From: CTSOIL-112 sp049291875
Lineage (GTDB): Bacteria > Pseudomonadota > Gammaproteobacteria > Burkholderiales > Burkholderiaceae
Direction: 5' to 3'
NCBI GenBank assembly: GCA_049291875.1
Contig: JBATQE010000001.1
Location: forward strand, 1-47,264
Length of the DNA stretch: 47,264 nucleotides
Shown: piece by piece, positions 1 to 7,736 of the stretch
How the letters are laid out: each line of letters starts with the position of its first letter
Position numbering within the stretch: the first letter of the stretch is position 1
Notes under the pieces: generated by a model
Databases searched by the model: none
What the model saw: the letters and a program-made list of their open reading frames with translations, nothing else
Told to the model about the DNA's origin: nothing
Program-made: the position numbers and the translations under genes

Positions 1-210
1 GTTGAGAATGCAATTGGGCGAATTCGCAAGTTGTTGCCACGACAAACCAATCTGGATACCTTGCGCGATGAGGATTTATTGAACATCTCTCGATACTATA
101 ATCATATGCCTCGCAAATGTTTGAACTATCAAACACCTGCTGAGGTCTTTCTTAGGCTGTTGCACTTCAAATGTGAATCCACATACCCGCGCGGGTATGA
201 CGAACTTTAG
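1..210 (+). mobile_element. IS30-family transposase, C-terminal fragment (window edge)
   Basis: An open frame runs from base 1 to a TAG stop at 208-210 and has no start inside the window. The encoded 69 residues include ENAIGRIRKLLP and YYNHMPRKCLNYQTPAEVF, which match the conserved C-terminal end of IS30-family DDE transposases (family pattern: N.RPRKcLgy.TP.E). The rest of the element lies outside the window to the left. The last codons run into a palindrome, ATACCCGCGCGGGTAT (about 182-197), that is probably flanking target DNA and not part of the element. A near-identical sequence occurs inverted at 47126-47264. Family assignment is firm; exact element name and terminal repeat are not determined. 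Confidence 0.85.
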
Positions 211-238
211 TTTATAGTAAGACTTTGTCAACAACCTC

Positions 239-264
239 ACGCACCACTTCGGGTGCGTTTTTTT
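239..264 (+). terminator. Rho-independent terminator downstream of the IS30 end
   Basis: A 7-bp perfect stem (ACGCACC at 239-245 with GGTGCGT at 252-258) closes a 6-nt loop and is followed directly by a T run (258-264). It works on the plus strand, so it would stop transcription leaving the IS30 transposase before it runs antisense into pfkA. It has no T run on the minus strand, so it is not an obvious pfkA terminator. Confidence 0.7.
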
Positions 265-281
265 CATCGAGTGCGAACGAA

Positions 282-1271
282 TTACCGCACCGCGAGAATA
301 TCCGAGACGCGAATCAATTCCGGATCCAAGGTGTGCGATTTTTTGATCGCATCGGTCAGTGAGGTGTAGGCCACTTGATCGCCCAAAATACCGGCCATCA
401 CGCCGGTTTTACCGGCCAGCAAGCCTTCAACCGCCGCCACGCCCAAGCGGCTGGCCAACACGCGATCGGCGCAGGTCGGCGAGCCACCGCGCTGCAAATG
501 TCCCAAAATCGTCACGCGCAAATCGTAGTGTGGCGCTTTTTCACGCACTTGCTTGGCGATTTCATGTACATTGCCTTCTTCGCCACACTCCGCCACCACC
601 ACCATGGACGCGACTTTACCCGCTTGCGAACCGCGTTCCAAAGATTCAAACAATTGATCCAAATCCAGATTTTCTTCAGGAATCAGGATGTCTTGCACCC
701 CGCCGGCGATCCCGCCGTTCAATGCTAAAAAGCCCGCATCGCGCCCCATTACTTCGATCAAAAACAGTCGGTTGTGCGAGGTCGCGGTATCGCGGATTTT
801 GTCAATCGCTTCCACCACGGTATTGAGCGCGGTGTCGTAACCAATCGTGCTGTCCGTGCCAAAAATATCGTTGTCAATCGTGCCGGGCAAACCGATCACC
901 GGCACGCCGAATTCTTTCCAGAACAACTCCGCGCCGGTGAACGAGCCGTCGCCGCCGATCACCACCAAAGCGTCCAAATTATTTGCTTTAAAGTTTTCGT
1001 AGGCTTTGACGCGTCCTTCGTATGCATAGAATTCTTTGCAACGCGCCGAGTGCAGCATCGTACCACCACGGTGGATGATGCCTTTGACATCGCGCGGCCC
1101 CAATTCAACCATTTCATTATCGACCAAGCCTTTATAGCCTTGCTCAATCCCAACCGAGGTTAAACCGTAGTATGCGGCGGCGCGCACGACCGCACGAATG
1201 GCGGCATTCATACCCGGTGAGTCACCACCGGAAGTCAGAACCCCAACGCGTTTAATTGAATTTGCTGGCAT
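282..1271 (-). CDS. pfkA: ATP-dependent 6-phosphofructokinase
   Basis: This 329-residue protein phosphorylates fructose 6-phosphate to fructose 1,6-bisphosphate, the committed cytosolic step of glycolysis. Visible motifs are the N-terminal GVLTSGGDSPGMNAAIR loop (10-26), GGDGS (106-110), PGTIDND (129-135, with the catalytic Asp133) and MGRDAG (175-180). GGDGS together with PGTIDND, rather than GGDD, points to the ATP-dependent and not the pyrophosphate-dependent group. Length is typical for PfkA. The start is supported by AGAAGG about 9 nt upstream on the minus strand. It stands alone, divergent from the catabolic lyase gene at 1480. Many Burkholderiales lack this enzyme, so its presence is noteworthy. 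Confidence 0.95.
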   Translation of the reverse strand: MPANSIKRVGVLTSGGDSPGMNAAIRAVVRAAAYYGLTSVGIEQGYKGLVDNEMVELGPRDVKGIIHRGGTMLHSARCKEFYAYEGRVKAYENFKANNLDALVVIGGDGSFTGAELFWKEFGVPVIGLPGTIDNDIFGTDSTIGYDTALNTVVEAIDKIRDTATSHNRLFLIEVMGRDAGFLALNGGIAGGVQDILIPEENLDLDQLFESLERGSQAGKVASMVVVAECGEEGNVHEIAKQVREKAPHYDLRVTILGHLQRGGSPTCADRVLASRLGVAAVEGLLAGKTGVMAGILGDQVAYTSLTDAIKKSHTLDPELIRVSDILAVR

Positions 1272-1479
1272 AATGATGACCTTCTTTTGATGTGGGTTGA
1301 AAAATCAATGCACATTTTACTCTAAGTGCGTGGCAGATTGATGATAAAGCCGACCCCATTTCCGTGAAAACCTTCTGTTTTTAATGAATTTGTGTGCAAT
1401 ATTCATCAGTTTCAAAATTTTCCACTACGGAAACCGTTACCATTTATAAAACATTACTAAAACCGATTGGAACCCACGT

Positions 1480-2451
1480 ATGCACCCCGCCCAGATTTTA
1501 TTCTCCGACAGTACCGCGCCTCGCAGTTTATCCCCCGTTGAACATTACGCAGGCAATGAGCGTTTCATCGAAAAGGCATTGGCCAAGCAGCTTGAATTGG
1601 GCGGCCTGATTGACGTCACGCTGGATTTGGAAGATGGCGCAAGTGTCGGCTCTGAATCCGTGCAAACACGATTATTCGGTAACATATTGGCCAGCGAACG
1701 CAATCGCTTCGGACGCATCGGCGTGCGCGTGCATGATCCTGAACACGCGCATTTTCAAGCGGATATCGAGCAGGTATTGCAATCGGGCAAACGCGCACCC
1801 GCCTACTGGATGGTACCGAAAATCACCGGATTGGCACAGGCGCAGCGCGCCATCGCCACCATCAGCGCCGTACATCAGCAGCACGCTATCCCAATGACAC
1901 CCATTCACATGCTGATCGAAACGCACGGCGCACTGCACGATGTATACGACATTGCCGCATTGCCTGAAGTGGAAAGTTTGTCGTTTGGCCTGATGGATTT
2001 CGTGTCCGCGCACCACGGCAGCATTCCTGCCAACGCCATGACCAGCCCCGGACAATTTGACCATCCGATGGTGGCGTATGCCAAACTCGCTATCAGTCGC
2101 GCCTGCGCCGCCCATGGCAAAGTGGCGAATCACAATGTCACCACCGATTACAAAACCGTCGGAGCGGCCTTTGCCGATGCGCGCCGCGCACGCGATGAAT
2201 TTGGCTATTTGCGCATGTGGAGCATTCACCCGAATCAGATGAACGAAATTTTGAATGCCTTTGCGCCGGATGCGAATGAGTTAGCGTTTGCCGCGCAGTT
2301 ATTGCTGGCTGCGCACTCGGCCAACTGGGGACCGATTGCGTTTGAACACAAGCTGCATGATCGTGCCAGTTTTCGTCATTATTGGCTGGTATTGCAACGC
2401 GCACACCAATGTGGCAAATCCATCCCCGCTTCCGTTCAACACTGGTTCTAA
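1480..2451 (+). CDS. HpcH/HpaI-CitE family CoA-ester lyase (first copy)
   Basis: This 323-residue protein belongs to the CitE/malyl-CoA lyase TIM-barrel family, which cleaves or forms beta-hydroxyacyl-CoA esters such as malyl-CoA or citramalyl-CoA with Mg2+. Seen motifs are DVTLDLEDGA (45-54), the metal Glu in MLIETHGAL (144-152) and LSFGLMDF (167-174, with a second acidic metal ligand), followed by WSIHPNQM near residue 247. It is longer than the 272-residue paralogue at 5029 and has the N-terminal SPVEHYAGNERFIEKAL signature of a separate subgroup. It is tightly coupled to the MFS gene starting 2 nt after its stop. The substrate is inferred from neighbours (a C5 hydroxyacyl-CoA such as citramalyl-CoA); malyl-CoA is an alternative. 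Confidence 0.85.
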   Translation: MHPAQILFSDSTAPRSLSPVEHYAGNERFIEKALAKQLELGGLIDVTLDLEDGASVGSESVQTRLFGNILASERNRFGRIGVRVHDPEHAHFQADIEQVLQSGKRAPAYWMVPKITGLAQAQRAIATISAVHQQHAIPMTPIHMLIETHGALHDVYDIAALPEVESLSFGLMDFVSAHHGSIPANAMTSPGQFDHPMVAYAKLAISRACAAHGKVANHNVTTDYKTVGAAFADARRARDEFGYLRMWSIHPNQMNEILNAFAPDANELAFAAQLLLAAHSANWGPIAFEHKLHDRASFRHYWLVLQRAHQCGKSIPASVQHWF

Positions 2452-2453
2452 TC

Positions 2454-3722
2454 ATGTCCTCTACCACACCTGCCCGTGATATTCGCTCGCTGCTCACGCG
2501 CCCGTTTCTCTCGCTATTGACCTATCGCCTCGGCGTGGTATTGTGCTACCAAATCACCAGCGTGGTGGTCGGCTGGCAAATCTATCAAATCACCGGCAGC
2601 GAACTCGCCCTCGGTCTGATTGGTTTGGCTGAGGTTATCCCGTATTTCGCCAGCGCGCTGTTTGCAGGCTACGCCGTCGATCATTATTCGCGCCGCTTTC
2701 TCGGTGGCTTGGCGTGCATTTTGCTGGCGGTCATGTCGTTCACGCTGTGGTGGGTTTCATCCGATTTCGGCGTCGCGTGGATCACGCAGTACGGTGCATG
2801 GCCAATTTATGCCGCGATTGCCTTGTCTGGCTTTGCCCGTGCGTTTTTAAGTCCGGTTTACAATACCTTGCTGGTCCGATTGTTTGAGCGCGAAGATTAC
2901 GCGCGCGCCACCGGCATCGGTTCGAGTGTGTTTCAATTCGCGCAAATCGTCGGCCCCGCCATTGGCGGCGTTCTACTGGCCGTGAGTCATCTGACTTGGG
3001 CGTATGGTGTGACGCTGGTGTGTGCGACCGCCGCCTTGATTGGCTTGCTCGGCGTACCCAAACACGCTACGGATGCACCGAATGCACAGAGCAAACAAAG
3101 CGTCGCTTTAATTTTCTCGGGCATTGCACAGGGACTCCAATTTGTGTTTTCGCATCGAATTTTATTGGCCGCGCTGGCTTTGGACATGTTCGCCGTGCTG
3201 TTCGGCGGCGCAATGGCTTTGCTCCCCGCTTTCGTCAAAAATGTACTGCACAGCGGACCGGAGACGCTCGGCCTGCTGCGTGCCGCACCCGCCTGCGGTG
3301 CGATTTTGATGGGCTTGTATTTGGCGCGTCATCCGATCAATCGCAACGCGGGACGGATTCTGCTCTCTGCCGTCGCAGGATTCGGCGTAGCGATGATTGT
3401 CTTTGCTCTGTCAAAATCGCTGTGGCTCTCGGTCGGTGCGCTGTTCACCTCGGGCGTGTTTGACAGCGTGTCGGTGGTGCTGCGCTCAACGATTTTGCAA
3501 TTGACCACGCCCGATGAAATGCGCGGGCGCGTCTCGGCGATCAATGGAATTTTTATCGGTTCATCGAACGAGTTGGGCGCATTCGAGTCTGGCGTTGCCG
3601 CGCGACTCATGGGACTGGTGCCATCCGTGGTGTTCGGCGGCATGATGACCTTGCTCATCGTCGCCGTCGTCGCGCGCGCTGTACCGCGTTTGCGGCGATT
3701 GCATATTCAGGATTTGGTTTAA
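2454..3722 (+). CDS. MFS transporter, EntS-like (MFS_3 family)
   Basis: A 422-residue integral membrane protein with about a dozen hydrophobic segments. The N-terminal half shows TYRLGVVLCYQITSVVVGWQIYQ-type residues of the EntS/MFS_3 branch, the cytoplasmic loop motif YAVDHYSRRFL, and GPAIGGVLL in segment 5; the C-terminal half has TPDEMRGRVSAINGIFIGSSNELGAFESG-type residues typical of this branch. The ATG at 2454 was chosen over an in-frame upstream start at 2382 because that start lies inside the preceding lyase gene; only 2 nt separate the genes, so translation is probably coupled. Members often export siderophores or drugs. Here it might import or export an organic acid, but the substrate cannot be read from the sequence. 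Confidence 0.85.
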   Translation: MSSTTPARDIRSLLTRPFLSLLTYRLGVVLCYQITSVVVGWQIYQITGSELALGLIGLAEVIPYFASALFAGYAVDHYSRRFLGGLACILLAVMSFTLWWVSSDFGVAWITQYGAWPIYAAIALSGFARAFLSPVYNTLLVRLFEREDYARATGIGSSVFQFAQIVGPAIGGVLLAVSHLTWAYGVTLVCATAALIGLLGVPKHATDAPNAQSKQSVALIFSGIAQGLQFVFSHRILLAALALDMFAVLFGGAMALLPAFVKNVLHSGPETLGLLRAAPACGAILMGLYLARHPINRNAGRILLSAVAGFGVAMIVFALSKSLWLSVGALFTSGVFDSVSVVLRSTILQLTTPDEMRGRVSAINGIFIGSSNELGAFESGVAARLMGLVPSVVFGGMMTLLIVAVVARAVPRLRRLHIQDLV

Positions 3723-3736
3723 TCGAAATTAGCCGC

Positions 3737-3806
3737 ACCTACAATATAGGTGAAGGATGATTTGCCCAATCGTTAATTTACAAGTCCTGCAAAAAGTGTC
3801 ATCCTT
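3737..3806 (+). promoter_or_regulatory. Dyad symmetries upstream of the acyl-CoA dehydrogenase gene
   Basis: Two inverted repeats lie in the 115-bp gap before the acyl-CoA dehydrogenase. The first is ACCTA-CAATA-TAGGT (3737-3751), which fits the AT-centred dyads bound by LysR-type regulators. The second is AAGGATGA (3753-3760) paired with TCATCCTT (3799-3806) across a 38-nt gap. They may be operator sites for the LysR regulator encoded at 5861-6754, but no binding evidence exists. Confidence 0.3.
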
Positions 3807-3837
3807 GGATTATTGAAACAAATAATCAGGGATGCAC

Positions 3838-4998
3838 ATGAGTAGCCATAACGAACACATTGAGCTCATCCGCGAAGGCGTCCAAAGTCTCTGCCGTCAG
3901 TTTAACGCAGCCTATTGGCGCGAATTAGATCAAAAAGTACAGTTTCCCGAAGCGTTCGTCCAAGCCATGACGAATGCGGGCTGGCTGTCGGCGATGATTC
4001 CGGAAATCTACGGCGGCTCCGGTTTGGGTTTGAGCGAAGCGTCCGTCATTTTGGAAGAGGTCAATCGCAGCGGTGGCAATGCCGGCACGATTCACGGCCA
4101 AATGTACAATCTATTCACGCTCGTGCGCAACGGTTCTGAGACACAAAAACGTTTATACCTGCCCAAACTCGCCAGCGGTGAATTGCGCCTACAATCCATG
4201 GGGGTCACAGAGCCAACCTCGGGAACCGACACCACGAAAATCAAAACAACTGCGGTTAAAAAGCACGATCGCTATATCATCAATGGGCAAAAAGTCTGGA
4301 TTTCACGGGTTCAACATTCCGATTTAATGATACTTCTGGCACGTACCACGCCGCGCGAGCAAGTACAAAAAAAGACCGAAGGTATGTCGATTTTCATCGT
4401 TGATTTGCGCGAAGCCATGAACAAAGGCTTAACCGTGCGCCCCATCGGCAATATGGTCAATCACGAAACCAATGAACTGTTTTTTGATGATTTGGAGATT
4501 CCCGCCGACAATCTGATTGGCGAAGAAGGTAAAGGATTCCGATATATTTTGGACGGTTTAAATGCTGAACGCACCCTGATCGCTGCCGAGTGTATCGGCG
4601 ATGGCCGCTGGTTCATTGAAAAAGCGGTGCAGTACGCCAAAGACCGTGAAGTATTTGGCCGTGCAATTGGCTGCAATCAAGGCATCCAATTTCCACTGGC
4701 GCAAGCACATATTGAGGTAGAAGCGGCAGATTTGATGCGTTGGCGCGCCTGCCACGAATACGACACCGGACAAAACGCCGGAGCCAGCGCCAATATGGCC
4801 AAATATTTAGCAGCCAAAGCCTCATGGCAAGCAGCCAACGAATGCCTGCAAACCTTCGGCGGCTTCGGCTTCGCACACGAATACGATGTCGAGCGCAAAT
4901 TCCGAGAAACCCGTTTGTATCAAGTCGCACCCATTTCCACCAATTTAATTTTGGCCTATGTCGCCGAGCATATTTTGGGCTTACCTCGCAGTTTTTAA
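3838..4998 (+). CDS. Acyl-CoA dehydrogenase family protein
   Basis: A 386-residue flavoenzyme of the acyl-CoA dehydrogenase family, which oxidises an acyl-CoA to its 2,3-enoyl-CoA and passes electrons to ETF. It shows the FAD/substrate motif MGVTEPTSGTD (121-131), NGQKVWIS (149-156), the subunit-interface QTFGGFGFAHEYDVER (338-353) and near full family length. The usual YEG catalytic Glu near the C-terminus is absent (LYQVAPIST, 360-368). Instead a Glu sits in GLNAERTLIA (Glu244), the position used by isovaleryl-CoA and long-chain dehydrogenases. The ATG at 3838 is preferred to 3832 because AGGG lies 6 nt upstream. In this cluster a branched dicarboxylyl-CoA such as methylsuccinyl-CoA is a plausible substrate, by inference only. 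Confidence 0.85.
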   Translation: MSSHNEHIELIREGVQSLCRQFNAAYWRELDQKVQFPEAFVQAMTNAGWLSAMIPEIYGGSGLGLSEASVILEEVNRSGGNAGTIHGQMYNLFTLVRNGSETQKRLYLPKLASGELRLQSMGVTEPTSGTDTTKIKTTAVKKHDRYIINGQKVWISRVQHSDLMILLARTTPREQVQKKTEGMSIFIVDLREAMNKGLTVRPIGNMVNHETNELFFDDLEIPADNLIGEEGKGFRYILDGLNAERTLIAAECIGDGRWFIEKAVQYAKDREVFGRAIGCNQGIQFPLAQAHIEVEAADLMRWRACHEYDTGQNAGASANMAKYLAAKASWQAANECLQTFGGFGFAHEYDVERKFRETRLYQVAPISTNLILAYVAEHILGLPRSF

Positions 4999-5028
4999 CC
5001 CATTATTTAGAAATTTAGAAAGCAAAAA

Positions 5029-5847
5029 GTGAATCACCTATTATTTGTCCCCGCCTCTCGTCCTGAACGATTTGCCAAAGCCCTCAACAGCGGCGTATCC
5101 GCAGTCATCATTGATCTTGAAGATGCCGTGGCAATCGATGAAAAAGATCATGCACGCGCCCAACTGGCGCAGTGGTTACAGGCGAACCCACAAGAACAGG
5201 TACTCGTGCGCATCAACGCCCTCGGCACACCATGGCACGAGCAAGATTTACACCTATGTCGCGAGCCAAACGTACTCGGCGTGGTTGTACCTAAAGCCGA
5301 GCAACCCGACGATTTACAACGCATGACTCAAGCCTGCGGACAAGCCCTCTATCCGATCATCGAAACCGCCACCGGTTTATCGCTTGTGCGCACCATCGCG
5401 AACACCCACGGCGTGGCGCGACTTCTATTTGGCAAACTCGATTTGGCAGTGGATTTGGGCATGGACTACCCGGCTCCTGCCGGCGAAGATGATGCGGAAA
5501 CGGTTTTTTTACTCGCCCGAAGTGAATTGGTTTTGGCATCACGCGCAGCAGGATTAGACGCACCGATTGACGGGGTTTACACACAGTTGGATGATGAAGC
5601 GGGACTATTTACCTACGCACGGCGCAGTGCGCGTTTTGGCTTTGCCGGCGTATTATTGGTACATCCGAAGCAATTATCAGCAGTACAACGCGCCTACACA
5701 CCCACAGCCGCGCAAATCGACTGGGCGCAGCGAATCATCGCCGCAGCCGAGCAATCCAATGGTGCAGCTGTATCGCTGGACGGCGCCATGGTGGATGCGC
5801 CAGTGATTGCGCGTGCGCGCAATATCCTCGCCCGCGCTTCAAATTAA
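5029..5847 (+). CDS. CitE-like CoA-ester lyase, candidate citramalyl-CoA lyase (second copy)
   Basis: A 272-residue member of the HpcH/HpaI-CitE family. Seen are LLFVPASRPERF (4-15), IIDLEDAV (27-34), the CoA/substrate Arg in VRINALGTPW (60-69), the metal Glu112 in PIIETATGL, Asp138 in FGKLDLAVDLG and the C-terminal MVDAPVIARARNIL helix. This is the standard short form found in (S)-citramalyl-CoA and malyl-CoA lyases. It starts with GTG at 5029, 30 nt after the dehydrogenase stop, and has only a weak ribosome-binding site. With the hydratase and CoA-transferase across the LysR gene it would complete the route mesaconyl-CoA to citramalyl-CoA to acetyl-CoA plus pyruvate. That step assignment is inference; the family call is firm. 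Confidence 0.88.
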   Translation: MNHLLFVPASRPERFAKALNSGVSAVIIDLEDAVAIDEKDHARAQLAQWLQANPQEQVLVRINALGTPWHEQDLHLCREPNVLGVVVPKAEQPDDLQRMTQACGQALYPIIETATGLSLVRTIANTHGVARLLFGKLDLAVDLGMDYPAPAGEDDAETVFLLARSELVLASRAAGLDAPIDGVYTQLDDEAGLFTYARRSARFGFAGVLLVHPKQLSAVQRAYTPTAAQIDWAQRIIAAAEQSNGAAVSLDGAMVDAPVIARARNILARASN

Positions 5848-5860
5848 GCAAAAAGTGCAT

Positions 5861-6754
5861 TTAGACCGGTGCAGATTCGGACAAGTGCGCCACCAACTGC
5901 CGGGCGTAGCTGGGCAAAGTTTCCAAGGAGCGAACGGCGATGGTCAAACGTCGCTCCGCCCAGTCATCGCGCAACGGAATCACACATAGATCGGCTTCAT
6001 TTTTAAACTGCGCCACAGCCGATTTCGGTACGATGCCAATGCCAAAACCATGTTGGGCAAAACGGCACACACCGTCAAAGCTGCGCGCTTCAACACGCAC
6101 ATGCATGGCTTTACCCAAGCGTTGCGCCTGCGCCTCCAAAAATACCTGAATGGCCGCCTGATGATCGAGCGCAATGAAATCCTCACCCAAAATTTGTTCA
6201 AACGACAAATCACTGTGGTTCGATAAGGTATGATTTTTGGCCATCACCAGCACCAGCCAATCATTCCTAAACGGAAACAATTGCAAATGCTCTGACTCAA
6301 TGGATGCGGCAAAAATACCAATATCCGCACGCCGCTCAGCCACACGTTTGATGACTTCGGTCGACAATACCTCTTCCAGTCGTACATCCACATAAGGATT
6401 GTTCATTAAGAACTGCCCCATGCTTTCGGGTAAAAATCCCATCATCGCATTGGTATTGGCCGCCAATCGAATCAGTCCGCGAAAACCGCGCGCATGCTCT
6501 TGCAACTCAGCGTTGAGCGTTTGAAAATCATACAACCAATTACTCGCATGGCGGAAAAACACCTTGCCCGCAGGCGTTAAATCAACGCCCGATTTACTGC
6601 GGATGAATAAAGCACTACCGACTTGCTCTTCCAGACGCGCGATGCGTTTGCTCACGGCAGCCAGTGCCAAATGACAGCGCTGGCTGGCGGCGGTAAGCGA
6701 ACCCAATTCAGCGGCAGCGGCAAAAATCTTTAAATCGCTGGTATCAAAGTGCAT
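5861..6754 (-). CDS. LysR-family transcriptional regulator of the dicarboxylate cluster
   Basis: A 297-residue LysR-type regulator. The N-terminal winged helix-turn-helix covers roughly residues 1-62 (FAAAAELGSLTAASQRCHLA, then ISKR-like VSKRIARLEEQVG and LFIRSKSGVDLTPAG), and the rest is a type 2 periplasmic-binding-like effector domain. It is transcribed away from the hydratase gene at 6870 and converges on the lyase gene that ends at 5847 (13-nt gap), which is the classic layout for a regulator of its divergent neighbours. Its ribosome-binding site AAAGGA lies inside a perfect inverted repeat (6761-6781). The effector is likely a pathway acid or CoA ester, but this cannot be read from sequence. 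Confidence 0.9.
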   Translation of the reverse strand: MHFDTSDLKIFAAAAELGSLTAASQRCHLALAAVSKRIARLEEQVGSALFIRSKSGVDLTPAGKVFFRHASNWLYDFQTLNAELQEHARGFRGLIRLAANTNAMMGFLPESMGQFLMNNPYVDVRLEEVLSTEVIKRVAERRADIGIFAASIESEHLQLFPFRNDWLVLVMAKNHTLSNHSDLSFEQILGEDFIALDHQAAIQVFLEAQAQRLGKAMHVRVEARSFDGVCRFAQHGFGIGIVPKSAVAQFKNEADLCVIPLRDDWAERRLTIAVRSLETLPSYARQLVAHLSESAPV

Positions 6755-6760
6755 GACCGT

Positions 6761-6781
6761 TCCTTTCTATTTGGGAAAGGA
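6761..6781 (-). promoter_or_regulatory. Inverted repeat masking the lysR ribosome-binding site
   Basis: The plus strand reads TCCTTTC (6761-6767), a 7-nt spacer, and GAAAGGA (6775-6781), a perfect 7-bp inverted repeat. On the minus strand the arm nearest the lysR start is GAAAGGA, which is also the Shine-Dalgarno sequence 6 nt before the ATG at 6754. The element could be an operator for LysR autoregulation, an mRNA hairpin that limits lysR translation, or both. Confidence 0.5.
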
Positions 6782-6800
6782 TAACATAAAAATTGAATGA

Positions 6801-6829
6801 TTTACACACGCCAAACGCTGTTCTACCAT
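6801..6829 (+). promoter_or_regulatory. Possible sigma-70 promoter for the hydratase/CoA-transferase genes
   Basis: TTTACA (6801-6806) and TACCAT (6824-6829) are separated by exactly 17 nt, and lie 40 nt before the hydratase ATG. Both hexamers deviate from consensus, as expected for a promoter that needs an activator such as the adjacent LysR protein. Confidence 0.3.
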
Positions 6830-6869
6830 CCTTACAAAATTCACATTTTATCCATCAAGGAGTCAGGTC

Positions 6870-7727
6870 ATGCAAACCGTAGACATTCAATTGTTAGAAC
6901 AATGGCAAGGACGGCAAGAAACCCGTAGCGATAGTATTACTGCATTTCCCGTGCAAGCTTTAAGCGCTACGCTGGAGCCGAGCTACATTCACAGTGCTGA
7001 CGTGGGCACAGCTTTGCCACCGTTGTGGCATTGGTTGTACTTTCTGCCTCTGCACGCTCAATCAGAGCTGGGCGAAGACGGCCACGCGCGTAAAGGCGGA
7101 TTTTTGCCGCCGGTTCCACTGCCCCGCCGTATGTGGGCCGGCGGACGTTTCGGCTTTACCGCACCATTGCGTGTGGGTGAACAAGTGGATAAAACCTCGA
7201 CCATTGCCAGCGTGAAGTATAAGGAAGGCCGCACAGGTCGTCTGGTATTTGTCACGGTGCGCCATGAGTTCAGCGTTGCGGGCGAATCGCGCCTGTGGGA
7301 AGAACACGATATTGTGTACCGCGATTTGCCTGCACCGGACGCACCGACAGTAGAGCCGGTACGCGCCGACACCGGTGCATGGCAACGCAAAATCACGCCG
7401 GACGATGTTTTGCTGTTTCGTTATTCGGCCTTAACCTTTAATGGACACCGTATTCACTACGACCGCCGCTATGTCACCCAGGTGGAGGGCTATCCCGGAT
7501 TGATCGTTCATGGCCCGTTGATCGCCACATTGTTATTGGACTTGTTGCAACGCGAATTGCCATCGGCCGTGGTCACTGAGTTTCAATTCCGCGCCGTGCG
7601 CCCAACCTTTGACACCGCTGCATTTTTCGTGAATGGACAGCCGTCAGAAGATGGCAAAACCATCCGCTTGTGGGCGAACGATGGCGACGGTTATCTCACC
7701 ATGGATGCCACAGCGACCATTGCTTAA
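6870..7727 (+). CDS. MaoC/FAS1-like hot-dog hydratase, candidate mesaconyl-C4-CoA hydratase
   Basis: A 285-residue double hot-dog protein. The N-terminal half carries LPRRMWAGGRFGFTAPLRVG (85-103-like region), as in FAS1-like dehydratase domains, and the C-terminal half carries FRYSALTFNGHRIHYD (183-198) and PGLIVHGPL (209-217), the hydratase-2 signature with His193, His196 and Asp198. This whole architecture matches mesaconyl-C4-CoA (3-methylfumaryl-CoA) hydratases and itaconyl-CoA hydratases, which make citramalyl-CoA. A good AAGGAG ribosome site precedes the ATG. The CoA-transferase follows 9 nt downstream. Which methyl-branched C5 enoyl-CoA it uses cannot be decided from sequence. Confidence 0.82.
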   Translation: MQTVDIQLLEQWQGRQETRSDSITAFPVQALSATLEPSYIHSADVGTALPPLWHWLYFLPLHAQSELGEDGHARKGGFLPPVPLPRRMWAGGRFGFTAPLRVGEQVDKTSTIASVKYKEGRTGRLVFVTVRHEFSVAGESRLWEEHDIVYRDLPAPDAPTVEPVRADTGAWQRKITPDDVLLFRYSALTFNGHRIHYDRRYVTQVEGYPGLIVHGPLIATLLLDLLQRELPSAVVTEFQFRAVRPTFDTAAFFVNGQPSEDGKTIRLWANDGDGYLTMDATATIA

Positions 7728-7736
7728 GGAGTTTTT

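Noticed and set aside
76..267. Minus-strand frame of 63 residues over the left IS30 end
   Set aside because: It is the antisense of the transposase C-terminus and of the terminator, with no family similarity.
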